This document shows, piece by piece, positions 7,916-14,417 of a stretch of DNA of 19,561 bases. Origin of the DNA: Hyphomicrobiaceae bacterium UBA4118 (GTDB taxonomy: Bacteria; Pseudomonadota; Alphaproteobacteria; Rhizobiales; Methyloligellaceae); assembly GCA_002383105.1 (NCBI GenBank), contig DFXC01000144.1, positions 569 to 20,129 on the forward strand, in the 5' to 3' direction. Each line of letters starts with the position of its first letter. Position 1 is the first letter of the stretch. The notes under the pieces are model-generated. The model had not been told where the DNA came from. It saw only the letters and a program-made list of their open reading frames with translations, and ran no database searches. The position numbers and the translations under genes are program-made.

Positions 7916-8117
7916 GCGCCGGATCCCCCAGAAGCGCCACCAATCCGCGCCCGCCGGCATATGGAAACGCGAAGGACGAGGCCGCATGCGTGTTTCACGC
8001 CAAGCTTGATCCAATTCGACAGCGACATGGCAGCTTGTCGTTGCCGGTGTCGTGCGCCCGCACGCGACCGAGCGATGTCTTGCGCCATATGCGCCGATGA
8101 CACGAAGGAGTGATATT

Positions 8118-9332
8118 ATGGCAAAAGTTCTCGCTGTTCTCTATGACGACCCCGTTGACGGCTATCCCAAGAAATACGCCCGCGACGACATCCCCAAGAT
8201 CGACCACTATCCGGACGGGCAAACGACACCCACGCCGAGCGCCATCGACTTCAAGCCCGGCCAGTTGCTCGGCAGCGTCTCCGGCGAGCTCGGGCTTCGC
8301 AAGTTCCTGGAGAAGGCTGGCCATACGCTGGTGGTGACCTCCGACAAGGACGGCAAGGATTCACGCCTCGACAGGGAGCTTCCCGACGCCGAGATCGTGA
8401 TCTCGCAGCCCTTCTGGCCGGCCTATATGACGGCAGAGCGCATCGCCAAGGCGAAGAAGCTCAAGCTCATTATCACTGCCGGTATCGGCTCCGATCACAC
8501 CGACCTGCAAGCTGCCATGGATCGCGGCATCACCGTGGCCGAGGTGACCTATTGCAATTCGATCAGCGTCTCCGAGCATATCGTCATGATGATCCTGGCG
8601 CTGGTGCGTAACTACATCCCTTCATATGGCTGGGTGATCAGGGGCGGCTGGAACATCGCCGATTGCGTCGAGCGCTCCTACGACCTCGAAGGCATGAATA
8701 TCGGCACTGTCGCCGCGGGTCGTATCGGCCTTGCGGCACTGCGCCGCCTGAAACCCTTTGACGTCAAGCTGCACTACACCGACAAGCACCGGCTGCCCGA
8801 GAAGGTCGAGAAAGAGCTCGGGCTCACCTTCCACCCGACTGTCGAGTCTCTGGTCAAGGTCTGCGACGTGGTCACTATCAATGCCCCGCTCCATCCCGAG
8901 ACCGAGCACATGTTCAACGACAAGTTGATCGGCATGATGAAGCGCGGCAGCTACATCGTGAACACGGCACGCGGCAAGATCTGCGACCGCGATGCCATCG
9001 TGCGGGCGCTGGAGAGCGGCCAGCTCGCCGGCTACGCCGGCGACGTCTGGTTCCCGCAGCCGCCAGCCAAGGACCATCCCTGGCGCAGCATGCCCCATCA
9101 CGGCATGACCCCGCACATCTCGGGAAGCTCACTGTCGGCGCAGGCCCGCTATGCCGCCGGTACGCGCGAGATCCTGGAGAGCTATTTCGCCGGCAAGCCG
9201 ATCCGCACCGAATATCTGGTCGTGGACAAAGGCAAGCTCGCCGGCGTCGGCGCCCATTCCTACACCGCCGGCGACGCCACTAAGGGGTCCGAGGAGGCCG
9301 CGAAGTTCAAGAAATCGACCGCCAAGGTCTGA
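8118..9332 (+). CDS. fdh: NAD-dependent formate dehydrogenase (metal-free)
   Basis: This cytosolic enzyme oxidises formate to CO2 with reduction of NAD+, the last energy-yielding step of methylotrophy. The 404 residues match the Pseudomonas sp. 101 enzyme nearly throughout, from MAKVLAVLYDDPVDGYPKKY to the C-terminal EEAAKFKK. With Met as 1, the catalytic set is complete: Pro98, Ile123, Asn147, Arg285, Asp309, Gln314 and His333 (in TPHISGSSLS). GTVAAGRIG is the dinucleotide-binding turn, and Asp222 in LHYTDKHRLP fixes NAD+ rather than NADP+ preference. Ala256 replaces the Cys255 of the Pseudomonas protein. ATG 8118 follows AAGGAG by 7 bp. No molybdenum or iron-sulfur cluster is needed by this class. 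Confidence 0.97.
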   Translation: MAKVLAVLYDDPVDGYPKKYARDDIPKIDHYPDGQTTPTPSAIDFKPGQLLGSVSGELGLRKFLEKAGHTLVVTSDKDGKDSRLDRELPDAEIVISQPFWPAYMTAERIAKAKKLKLIITAGIGSDHTDLQAAMDRGITVAEVTYCNSISVSEHIVMMILALVRNYIPSYGWVIRGGWNIADCVERSYDLEGMNIGTVAAGRIGLAALRRLKPFDVKLHYTDKHRLPEKVEKELGLTFHPTVESLVKVCDVVTINAPLHPETEHMFNDKLIGMMKRGSYIVNTARGKICDRDAIVRALESGQLAGYAGDVWFPQPPAKDHPWRSMPHHGMTPHISGSSLSAQARYAAGTREILESYFAGKPIRTEYLVVDKGKLAGVGAHSYTAGDATKGSEEAAKFKKSTAKV

Positions 9333-9353
9333 TGTCCGCGAATTGAAGCGCAA

Positions 9354-9385
9354 GCGGCGCCGCCATCACCGAGGTGCGGCGCCGC
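9354..9385. terminator. GC-rich hairpin, probable bidirectional terminator
   Basis: Two copies of GCGGCGCCGC (9354-9363 and 9376-9385) pair into a 10-bp stem with a 12-base loop, between the convergent fdh and Cys-rich-protein genes. Each arm is itself palindromic. There is no T-run, so strength as an intrinsic terminator is uncertain. Confidence 0.5.
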
Positions 9386-9420
9386 ATTGCGGGCTTGAGG
9401 GCGGGAAGCCCAGGTCTCGT

Positions 9421-9759
9421 TCAGTGCTTCTTCTTCGAGCTCTTGTGCGTGACCTTTTTGTGCGTCGGGTGCTTAACAGTCTTGGTTTTTTGCCGCAGCT
9501 TATCGGCTTGGGTTTGCGACATCTCGCCCGCATCGACCAGAGCACCCACGCAGGCGTTGGATATCTTCTTTATGTTGCGGGACATGCAGGCCCGCAGCGC
9601 CTCACTGCCGAGCCCATATTCACTGCAATATTTATGATAGTCCGTTTGGCAATCGTGCTTCTCGCGCTCGGTAACGGTGGTCGCGGCCACAGCTGGAAGC
9701 AAAATGAGGATGAAGGCGAAAATTGCCGCCCCTACGGCGGTACCGTATTTGGTTTTCAT
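9421..9759 (-). CDS. Small secreted Cys-rich protein with basic tail
   Basis: The start at ATG 9759 gives 112 residues with a signal peptide (MKTKYGTAVGAAIFAFILIL, cleavage near AVA at residue 26). The mature part has four cysteines (37, 45, 58, 70) in the order C-x7-C-x12-C-x11-C, with the surrounding text CQTDYHKYCSEYG, ACMSRNIKKIS and ACVGALVDAGEMS. This spacing resembles the Cys-rich GLG1-type repeat found in many small Hyphomicrobiales periplasmic proteins, function unknown. The last 28 residues are very rich in Lys, His and Thr, so the tail is strongly basic and could bind metal, nucleic acid or anionic surface polymers. An upstream in-frame extension to 9846 lacks signal-peptide sense. 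It converges on fdh. Confidence 0.78.
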   Translation of the reverse strand: MKTKYGTAVGAAIFAFILILLPAVAATTVTEREKHDCQTDYHKYCSEYGLGSEALRACMSRNIKKISNACVGALVDAGEMSQTQADKLRQKTKTVKHPTHKKVTHKSSKKKH

Positions 9760-9874
9760 GTGTCTAAACTCTGTCTGATCACGCACACGATGAAGGCAGG
9801 GTGGGCACGATGGGCCGCCGGCAAGTAACCGACCCACCAGGGCCAAATAATGTCAGGCGGAAGGCTCAGGACGA

Positions 9875-10330
9875 ATGACAGAACTCGCGAACGACCGGGA
9901 GGCCCTCAGGTGCAAAATGCTGCGGGCCATGAAGATGAAGGGGCTTTCCTTCAGAGGACTGGCGGACGAGGTCGGCCTTTCCCCCTTTATCGCCACAGCC
10001 GCTCTGCTCGGGCAGATGTCATTGCCGAAGGAGGCGGCCGCCAGGGCCGCCGCCGCGCTCGAAATGCCCGAGGCGCAGGATTTTCTGACGGAAATCCCTT
10101 TGCGTGGCTCTCTCGGCCGGGACATCCCAACGGATCCGTTGATCTATCGCTTTTATGAGATCGTGCAGGTCTATGGCACGACCCTAAAGGCGTTGATTCA
10201 GGAGGAGTTCGGCGACGGCATCATGAGCGCGATCGACTTCGATCTCGATCTGACGCGGCAGCCTGATCCGAATGGGGACCGCGTGAAGATCGTCATGACC
10301 GGCAAATTTCTCAAATACAAGAAGGACTGA
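9875..10330 (+). CDS. cynS: Cyanate hydratase (cyanase)
   Basis: Cyanase converts cyanate plus bicarbonate to two CO2 and ammonia by way of carbamate. The 151 residues show an N-terminal helical domain (MLRAMKMKGLSFRGLADEVG, TAALLGQMSLP) and the catalytic C-terminal domain with IPTDPLIYRFYEIVQVYGTT and EEFGDGIMSAIDF. Arg92, Glu95 and Ser118 correspond to E. coli Arg96, Glu99 and Ser122. Length is normal for the family (about 150-156). ATG 9875 follows CAGGA. No cynR regulator or cynX permease is adjacent; a beta-carbonic anhydrase is 2.1 kb upstream on the other strand. The 3' end overlaps, antisense, a signal-peptide ORF coupled to mop, which suggests cynS was inserted here. Confidence 0.96.
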   Translation: MTELANDREALRCKMLRAMKMKGLSFRGLADEVGLSPFIATAALLGQMSLPKEAAARAAAALEMPEAQDFLTEIPLRGSLGRDIPTDPLIYRFYEIVQVYGTTLKALIQEEFGDGIMSAIDFDLDLTRQPDPNGDRVKIVMTGKFLKYKKD

Positions 10331-10428
10331 GGCCAGCTGGCCGCTGGCTCGGCCGACCGAGCCGAACCGGCATCGAGCAATACGACCGCCAAGAGCAAGG
10401 CGGCGGCCTTGATGAGGCTGCGCCTCAC
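10198..10428 (-). pseudogene. Signal-peptide ORF truncated by cynS
   Basis: A GTG at 10428 overlaps the TGA of mop as GTGA, a typical translational coupling. The reading frame begins MRRSLIKAAALLLAVVLLDA, then GSARSAEPAA, a textbook Sec signal peptide with cleavage after residue 26 or so. From about position 10335 onward the frame is simply antisense to the 3' end of cynS, and the residues look random (Arg/Ser-rich, no domain). I read it as the 5' end of a periplasmic protein of the mop/modA operon whose rest has been lost. It could instead be expressed as a 76-residue protein. Which protein was lost cannot be told. Confidence 0.5.
10331..10363 (+). terminator. Two tandem hairpins after cynS
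   Basis: Immediately after the stop comes the 12-bp palindrome GGCCAGCTGGCC (10331-10342), then a perfect 7-bp stem GGCTCGG/CCGAGCC with loop CCGA (10346-10363). There is no T-run. The position fits a terminator for cynS, but the same bases also encode the start of the antisense ORF. Confidence 0.4.
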
Positions 10429-10634
10429 TTTGCGATCATGACGTCGGACGCCTTGATGACGGCCGTCACGTCGTCACCCACCGCCAGGCCGAGGTCATCG
10501 GCGGCTTCGTTGGTGATGGACGAGGTGACGATGACGCCCTTGCCAATATCGACCCGGACGCGGGCGGTCGTCTGTCCTTTGCGAAACTCGACCACCTTGC
10601 CGTGAAGCTGATTTCGCGCGCTGATCTTTTTCAT
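10425..10634 (-). CDS. Molbindin-type molybdate-binding protein (single Mop/TOBE domain)
   Basis: The 69 residues form one Mop domain: ISARNQLHGKVVEFRKGQTT, then VRVDIGKGVIVTSSITNEAA, DDLGLAVGDDVTAVIKASDV and MIAK. Such small cytosolic proteins assemble into hexamers that bind and buffer molybdate or tungstate. GGAGG precedes the ATG. The gene is 13 bp downstream of modA on the same strand, so the two are an operon. Its stop overlaps the GTG of a truncated signal-peptide ORF. No molybdate permease genes are nearby. Confidence 0.9.
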   Translation of the reverse strand: MKKISARNQLHGKVVEFRKGQTTARVRVDIGKGVIVTSSITNEAADDLGLAVGDDVTAVIKASDVMIAK

Positions 10635-10647
10635 TTCCCGGCCTCCT

Positions 10648-11442
10648 TTAGCTCCGACCGGCTAGGATCGTGAACCCCTGAGCCTCGAAGGTTGGCCGCG
10701 CTTCAGGAGACTCGAGGAAGTCGAGGAACTTGCGCGCTTCGGGTTTGGCCGAAGCCAGAAGTGCCACGGGATATTCGATCTTCGGGTGGCTGTCCTCGGG
10801 GAAGATGCCGATTACCTTGACCGCTGGCTCGGACTTGGCGTCCGTCCCATAGACGATGCCGAGCGGGGCTTCACCCTTGGCGACGTATCCGAGAGCGGCA
10901 CGAACATTTTCCGCCTGAGCCACGCGCGGCGACACGGCGTCCCAAACCCCGAGGCTGCTCAAAGCTGCCTTGCCGTATTTTCCTGCCGGAACGCTGTCGA
11001 CGTTGGCGATCGCGAGCTTGCCGTCGGCCCCGAGCGCTGCCAGCAGGGGAAAGTTCTTGGCGATCGTCAAGGACACGGCCGAATCCTTCGGTGCGATCAG
11101 CACGAGCGTGTTGCCGAGGAGAGTGCGGCGCGAAGCGGTGTCGATGAGGTTGGCTTTGGCGAGGTAGTCCATCCAGTCGAGGTCAGCCGAAAAGAAAAGA
11201 TCGGCCGGCGCGCCGGCTTCGATCTGCTTGGCGAGCGCCGAGGAGGCGGCATAGCTGATGGCGACCTTGTCTCCGGTCTTTTGCTCATAGAGCTTCGCGG
11301 CATCATCGAGGGCATTCTTCAGGCTCGCCGCCGCGAACACGGTGATATCCGTGGGCTGCGCGACCAGCGTCGCGAGTGGCGCGACGAGGAAGCCGAGAAT
11401 CGCGGCTGCCATCAGGCTGCGTCGGAAATAATTCGCGGACAT
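10648..11442 (-). CDS. modA: Molybdate ABC transporter substrate-binding protein
   Basis: The protein of 264 residues starts with a signal peptide (MSANYFRRSLMAAAILGFLV, cleavage near residue 28). The mature part is a periplasmic type II binding protein with the ModA ligand segments ITVFAAASLKNAL (Ser40), ASSALAKQIEAGAPADLFFS (Ser68), VDSVPAGKYGKAAL and LGIVYGTDA with the oxyanion-binding Tyr. ATG 11442 is preceded by AAGGA. An upstream in-frame extension to 11574 has no leader character. Mop follows 13 bp downstream, but neither ModB nor ModC is present, so the membrane part must be encoded elsewhere or was lost. Molybdate or tungstate is the likely ligand. Confidence 0.93.
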   Translation of the reverse strand: MSANYFRRSLMAAAILGFLVAPLATLVAQPTDITVFAAASLKNALDDAAKLYEQKTGDKVAISYAASSALAKQIEAGAPADLFFSADLDWMDYLAKANLIDTASRRTLLGNTLVLIAPKDSAVSLTIAKNFPLLAALGADGKLAIANVDSVPAGKYGKAALSSLGVWDAVSPRVAQAENVRAALGYVAKGEAPLGIVYGTDAKSEPAVKVIGIFPEDSHPKIEYPVALLASAKPEARKFLDFLESPEARPTFEAQGFTILAGRS

Positions 11443-11839
11443 GGCTGGTTCCTTTGACGAAGCTATATCTGCACGGAAACAGCACGGGAGCAAGCCGACG
11501 GGGCGCAGGACTAAAGAGATCGTTCGATTCGATGCGAGGGGACTTCTAGCGAGTCGGGATTGGCGATCGTCCATTTAGAAGAGGCGTGCCGGGCGGCCGT
11601 CACCTGATTGTCATGGATCGTTGAAAAGAATCGCCCCGGGGACGGCGCTTTATCCCCCCGAACGCTGTGACCCTGCTGTGGCATCTCAATCTCAAGTATT
11701 CGAACCGACGGCGCAAAATTTTTCTACAAAGCGACGTTTCGGCTTTCTCGCGTTGTCCCGCCTAGGTCTTGCGATTGTTTCTCGCTGAGTTCAGACTGCT
11801 CACAGGGGACACACCATAAGAACATTTCAGGGGGAATAA
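11443..11839. other. Divergent intergenic region between modA and the OFA transporter gene
   Basis: These 397 bases separate divergent modA and the transporter. No convincing gene, tRNA or known riboswitch was seen. A GCTATAT stretch at 11462-11468, upstream of modA, resembles half of a ModE operator, but I find no matching second half at the proper distance. The last 200 bases are AT-richer (for example AAAATTTTTCTAC at 11715-11727), as expected for the transporter promoter. Confidence 0.4.
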
Positions 11840-13777
11840 ATGGCACGCACTGGAGTGGCTGTTGCGGCCGGCGATCATGGCGGCCTGCTCGACAAAGAGC
11901 GCATCATCGCGCCGGCGGATTATAACCGCTGGCTCGTGCCGCCCGCGGCGCTGGCCATTCATCTCTGCATCGGCATGGCCTATGGCTTCAGCGTGTTCTG
12001 GCTGCCGCTCGGGCGTGCCATCGGCGTAGCCCAGGGGCTCGACAAGCCGATCCCCTGCGCAGGCGACGCGACCACCTTTTTCGGCAAGGTCGCCATCACC
12101 GGCCACGCCCTCTTCGCCACCGACTGCGACTGGACCCAGTTCGACCTCGGCTGGATGTTCACCCTGTTCTTCGTCCTGCTTGGGGTGTCTGCCGCCATCT
12201 GGGGCGGCTGGCTCGAGCGCGTCGGTCCGCGCAAGGCGGGCGTCGTCGCGGCTTTGTGCTGGTGCGGCGGCCTCATGATGTCGGCCGTAGGCGTCTACAT
12301 CCACCAACTCTGGCTGATGTGGCTCGGCTCCGGTCTCATTGGCGGCTGCGGGCTCGGACTTGGCTATATCTCGCCAGTCTCCACCCTCATCAAATGGTTT
12401 CCCGACCGCCGCGGCATGGCGACGGGCATGGCCATCATGGGCTTCGGCGGCGGCGCCATGATCGGCTCGCCCCTCGCGACCATTCTCATGAACCATTACG
12501 CCACCCCGACCTCGGTCGGCGTGTGGGAGACCTTCGCGACCATGGGCGTGATCTATTTTGCGTTCATGCTCGGCGGCGCCTTCGGCTATCGCCTGCCGCC
12601 AACGGGCTGGAAACCTGAAGGCTGGACCCCGCCCGCCAGCGCCAAGGCGATGATCACCACCGGGCACGTGCATCTGAATGAAGCGCATAAGACCGCGCAG
12701 TTCTGGCTGATCTGGGCGGTGCTCTGCCTTAACGTCTCGGCCGGCATCGGCATCATCGGGGCTGCTGCGCCGATGTTGCAGGAGACCTTCGGCGGACGCC
12801 TGTTCGGCGATCCGTCCGTCACCTTCGCCAATTTCACCGACGAGCAGAAGGCGAAGGCAGCACTGGTCGGCGCGGCCTTCGTCGGCCTGTTCTCATTGTT
12901 CAACATCGCCGGCCGCTTCTTCTGGGCGTCGCTCTCCGACAAGATCGGCCGCAAGGTGACCTATTTCATCTTCTTCACGCTCGGCTTCATCTGCTATGCG
13001 GCGGCGCCGACGCTTGCGAGCCTCGACCTGCTCGCCCTGTTCGCGGCAGCCTTCTGCCTCATCGCCTCGATGTATGGCGGCGGCTTCGCCACCATCCCGG
13101 CTTATCTTGCCGACATTTTCGGCACGCAGTTCGTCGGCGCCATTCACGGGCGCCTGCTTACCGCCTGGTCGACGGCCGGCATCGTCGGCCCCGTGATCGT
13201 GAACTACATGCACGACTCACGGAAAGCCGAAGGCATTCCGCCCGACCAGATCTATCATCCGATCTTCTACGTGCTGGCCGGGCTCCTGGTGGCAGGATTC
13301 ATCGCCAACCTCCTGATCAGACCGCTGGACAAGAAATGGTTCATGAAGCCGGAAGAGGTCGAGGCGCTGCAAACCAAGACGGCGCGGGACCGCGCGATGC
13401 ACTCCGTCGAGATCCGCGGAGGCGAGGATACGCACCCGGGCATCCGCCTGCTGCAGCCGATCGGCATGGCCCTGATCGCGGTGTCGGTGGTGTGGTGGAT
13501 CACCTTCTACACCAAGGTGGGAGGCATCGGCGGGGCGTGGGAGTGCCTCTTCTACAGTGCGGGACCTTGCCTCGACACCATCACCAAGTCGGAGCTCGCC
13601 GGCTATTTCGCCTATCGGCCCTTCTTGATGTGGATCGGGCTCGCGCTGTGGGTCGCCGGCATCGTGCTCAGCCCCAGGCGCTTCGAGGTGGCCCCGCTCG
13701 CCTGGGCGGTGGTGGGCATACCGCTCCTGTGGGGCATCTGGATCACTGTGGACAAGGCGCTGGTCCTGTTCGAGTAG
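11840..13777 (+). CDS. OFA-family MFS transporter (oxalate/formate type), extended
   Basis: The 645-residue inner-membrane protein belongs to the oxalate/formate antiporter family of the MFS. Helix 1 reads PPAALAIHLCIGMAYGFSVF; GGWLERVGPRKAG (122-134) and SLSDKIGRKVTYF (365-377) are the two motif-A loops; GYISPVSTLIKWFPDRRGMA is the family's strongest block. It is about 200 residues longer than OxlT. A roughly 40-residue external loop (65-103) holds Cys73 and Cys96. The C-terminus past residue 505 adds a polar linker and about three further helices (541-560, 594-611, 618-641), with Cys569 and Cys577 in the loop. ATG 11840 follows AGGGGGAA. The nearby fdh makes formate or oxalate a sensible substrate; this is inference. 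Confidence 0.9.
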   Translation: MARTGVAVAAGDHGGLLDKERIIAPADYNRWLVPPAALAIHLCIGMAYGFSVFWLPLGRAIGVAQGLDKPIPCAGDATTFFGKVAITGHALFATDCDWTQFDLGWMFTLFFVLLGVSAAIWGGWLERVGPRKAGVVAALCWCGGLMMSAVGVYIHQLWLMWLGSGLIGGCGLGLGYISPVSTLIKWFPDRRGMATGMAIMGFGGGAMIGSPLATILMNHYATPTSVGVWETFATMGVIYFAFMLGGAFGYRLPPTGWKPEGWTPPASAKAMITTGHVHLNEAHKTAQFWLIWAVLCLNVSAGIGIIGAAAPMLQETFGGRLFGDPSVTFANFTDEQKAKAALVGAAFVGLFSLFNIAGRFFWASLSDKIGRKVTYFIFFTLGFICYAAAPTLASLDLLALFAAAFCLIASMYGGGFATIPAYLADIFGTQFVGAIHGRLLTAWSTAGIVGPVIVNYMHDSRKAEGIPPDQIYHPIFYVLAGLLVAGFIANLLIRPLDKKWFMKPEEVEALQTKTARDRAMHSVEIRGGEDTHPGIRLLQPIGMALIAVSVVWWITFYTKVGGIGGAWECLFYSAGPCLDTITKSELAGYFAYRPFLMWIGLALWVAGIVLSPRRFEVAPLAWAVVGIPLLWGIWITVDKALVLFE

Positions 13778-13807
13778 CCTCGCCCCAGATGAGAGGAGCC
13801 TGACAAA

Positions 13808-13829
13808 AGGGCCTTTGGGACCTGTTTTG
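13808..13829 (+). terminator. Weak hairpin after the OFA transporter
   Basis: AGGGCC and GGACCT pair with one mismatch around the loop TTTG, followed by GTTTTG. It lies 31 bp after the transporter stop. The stem is short, so this is a tentative terminator. Confidence 0.35.
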
Positions 13830-14024
13830 CTAGGGCACTCTGACTGCGTTCCTATATCTAGTGGGTGACTCGGGGATAACGACCTCTATTTCTAGTCGGT
13901 CTTGCAAAACCTTCCTGTCAGAATTTCTTAATCTGGCATTCAGGGGGTGTTCATGGGCAAGTCATGCAGCCCTCATGCCCATACCCCATTATCCTATCTC
14001 TTGGTTCACCGAAGGAGACGACCT

Positions 14025-14114
14025 ATGAAAGAGTGGCTGAAACCCGAGATCACCGAGTCCGAGGCTGGCATGGAAGTTACGAGCTATCTCCCTGCCGAGC
14101 TCGACCGCGCTTAA
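14025..14114 (+). CDS. pqqA: PqqA, precursor peptide of pyrroloquinoline quinone
   Basis: This short gene encodes 29 residues: MKEWLKPEITESEAG, then MEVTSYLPAELDRA. The E-V-T-S-Y block with Glu17 and Tyr21 is the invariant E-x3-Y of PqqA; PqqE cross-links these residues with the peptide held by PqqD, and the excised pair becomes PQQ, the cofactor of methanol and glucose dehydrogenases. The GMEVTSY text matches PqqA of methylotrophs. AAGGAG at 14012-14017 lies 7 bp before the ATG. An ATG at 13953, also preceded by AGGGGG, is in the same frame and would add 24 residues, but the family is 22-30 long. No pqqB, C, D or E follows; a terminator does, so this is an orphan copy. Confidence 0.9.
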   Translation: MKEWLKPEITESEAGMEVTSYLPAELDRA

Positions 14115-14144
14115 TCAACGCGTCGATCTTACAAGTTTTCTCTA

Positions 14145-14182
14145 AAGATGGCGGTCCCAGCGAAATGCGGGGTCGCCATTTT
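14145..14182 (+). terminator. Intrinsic terminator after pqqA
   Basis: ATGGCGGTCCC (14148-14158) pairs with GGGGTCGCCAT (14169-14179) in an 11-bp stem containing two G-T wobbles, with a 10-base loop, and runs into TTTT at 14179-14182. It lies 33 bp after the pqqA stop and closes a one-gene transcript. Confidence 0.75.
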
Positions 14183-14294
14183 AGTTGACCGGCTCTAAGC
14201 CGCCGCACCCAAGTGCGCGCCCCCTTCACCCCAGCTTCCCCTGAAGCCCAGCCTTGCGATAGATAGGCCTCCCTCATGAGAGGCGCATCCGGCG
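14183..14294. other. Short non-coding stretch upstream of the DUF2339 unit
   Basis: This is the only room between the pqqA terminator and the small ORF, so the promoter of the DUF2339 unit should lie here. I see no clear promoter elements or structured RNA. Confidence 0.3.
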
Positions 14295-14417
14295 ATGGCG
14301 CTTTTCCGAAGCGAGACCGAGCCTGACGCTGAAGCCGAGATCGCCGCCATCGCGCGCAGTCTCCGCCCGAAGTCCGCCACCGGCCCGGCCATCCTCTTTG
14401 TCCGCCAGCCAAGCTGA
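14295..14417 (+). CDS. Possible 40-residue ORF coupled to DUF2339 gene
   Basis: An ATG at 14295 opens 40 codons (MALFRSETEPDAEAEIAAIA, then RSLRPKSATGPAILFVRQPS) whose TGA overlaps the ATG of the next gene as TGATG. Third codon positions are mostly G or C, as in the real genes around it. The protein is acidic at first, then basic, without a membrane segment. The ribosome binding site is poor (AGAGG 12 bp away), and I recognise no family. It may be a genuine small protein or a leader. Confidence 0.35.
   Translation: MALFRSETEPDAEAEIAAIARSLRPKSATGPAILFVRQPS

Larger units (their letters stand above)
7770..8117. other. Divergent intergenic region between carbonic anhydrase and formate dehydrogenase genes
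   Basis: These 348 bases between two divergent starts should hold both promoters. I see no convincing small gene. The region carries a 21-bp interrupted palindrome at 7843-7863 and a perfect 12-bp palindrome at 7904-7915, listed separately. A strong ribosome binding site AAGGAG at 8105-8110 serves fdh. No clear -35/-10 pair could be fixed by eye. Confidence 0.5.

Noticed and set aside
7772..8103. Small minus-strand frames in the fdh/carbonic anhydrase interval (for example MSLSNWIKLGVKHACG)
   Set aside because: No family recognised, no good ribosome binding site, and Arg/Ser-rich texts typical of chance frames in GC-rich DNA; could be a decayed gene but not supportable.
8052..8117. GTG start giving formate dehydrogenase 22 extra residues
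   Set aside because: The MAKVL start matches the family and has AAGGAG immediately upstream.
11459..11475. GCTATAT upstream of modA as a ModE box
   Set aside because: Only one half-site is visible and no inverted partner lies at the right spacing, so it is not supported as an operator.
10648..11574. Longer ModA start at 11574
   Set aside because: The extra 44 residues show no leader, and the ATG at 11442 has AAGGA and a normal signal peptide.
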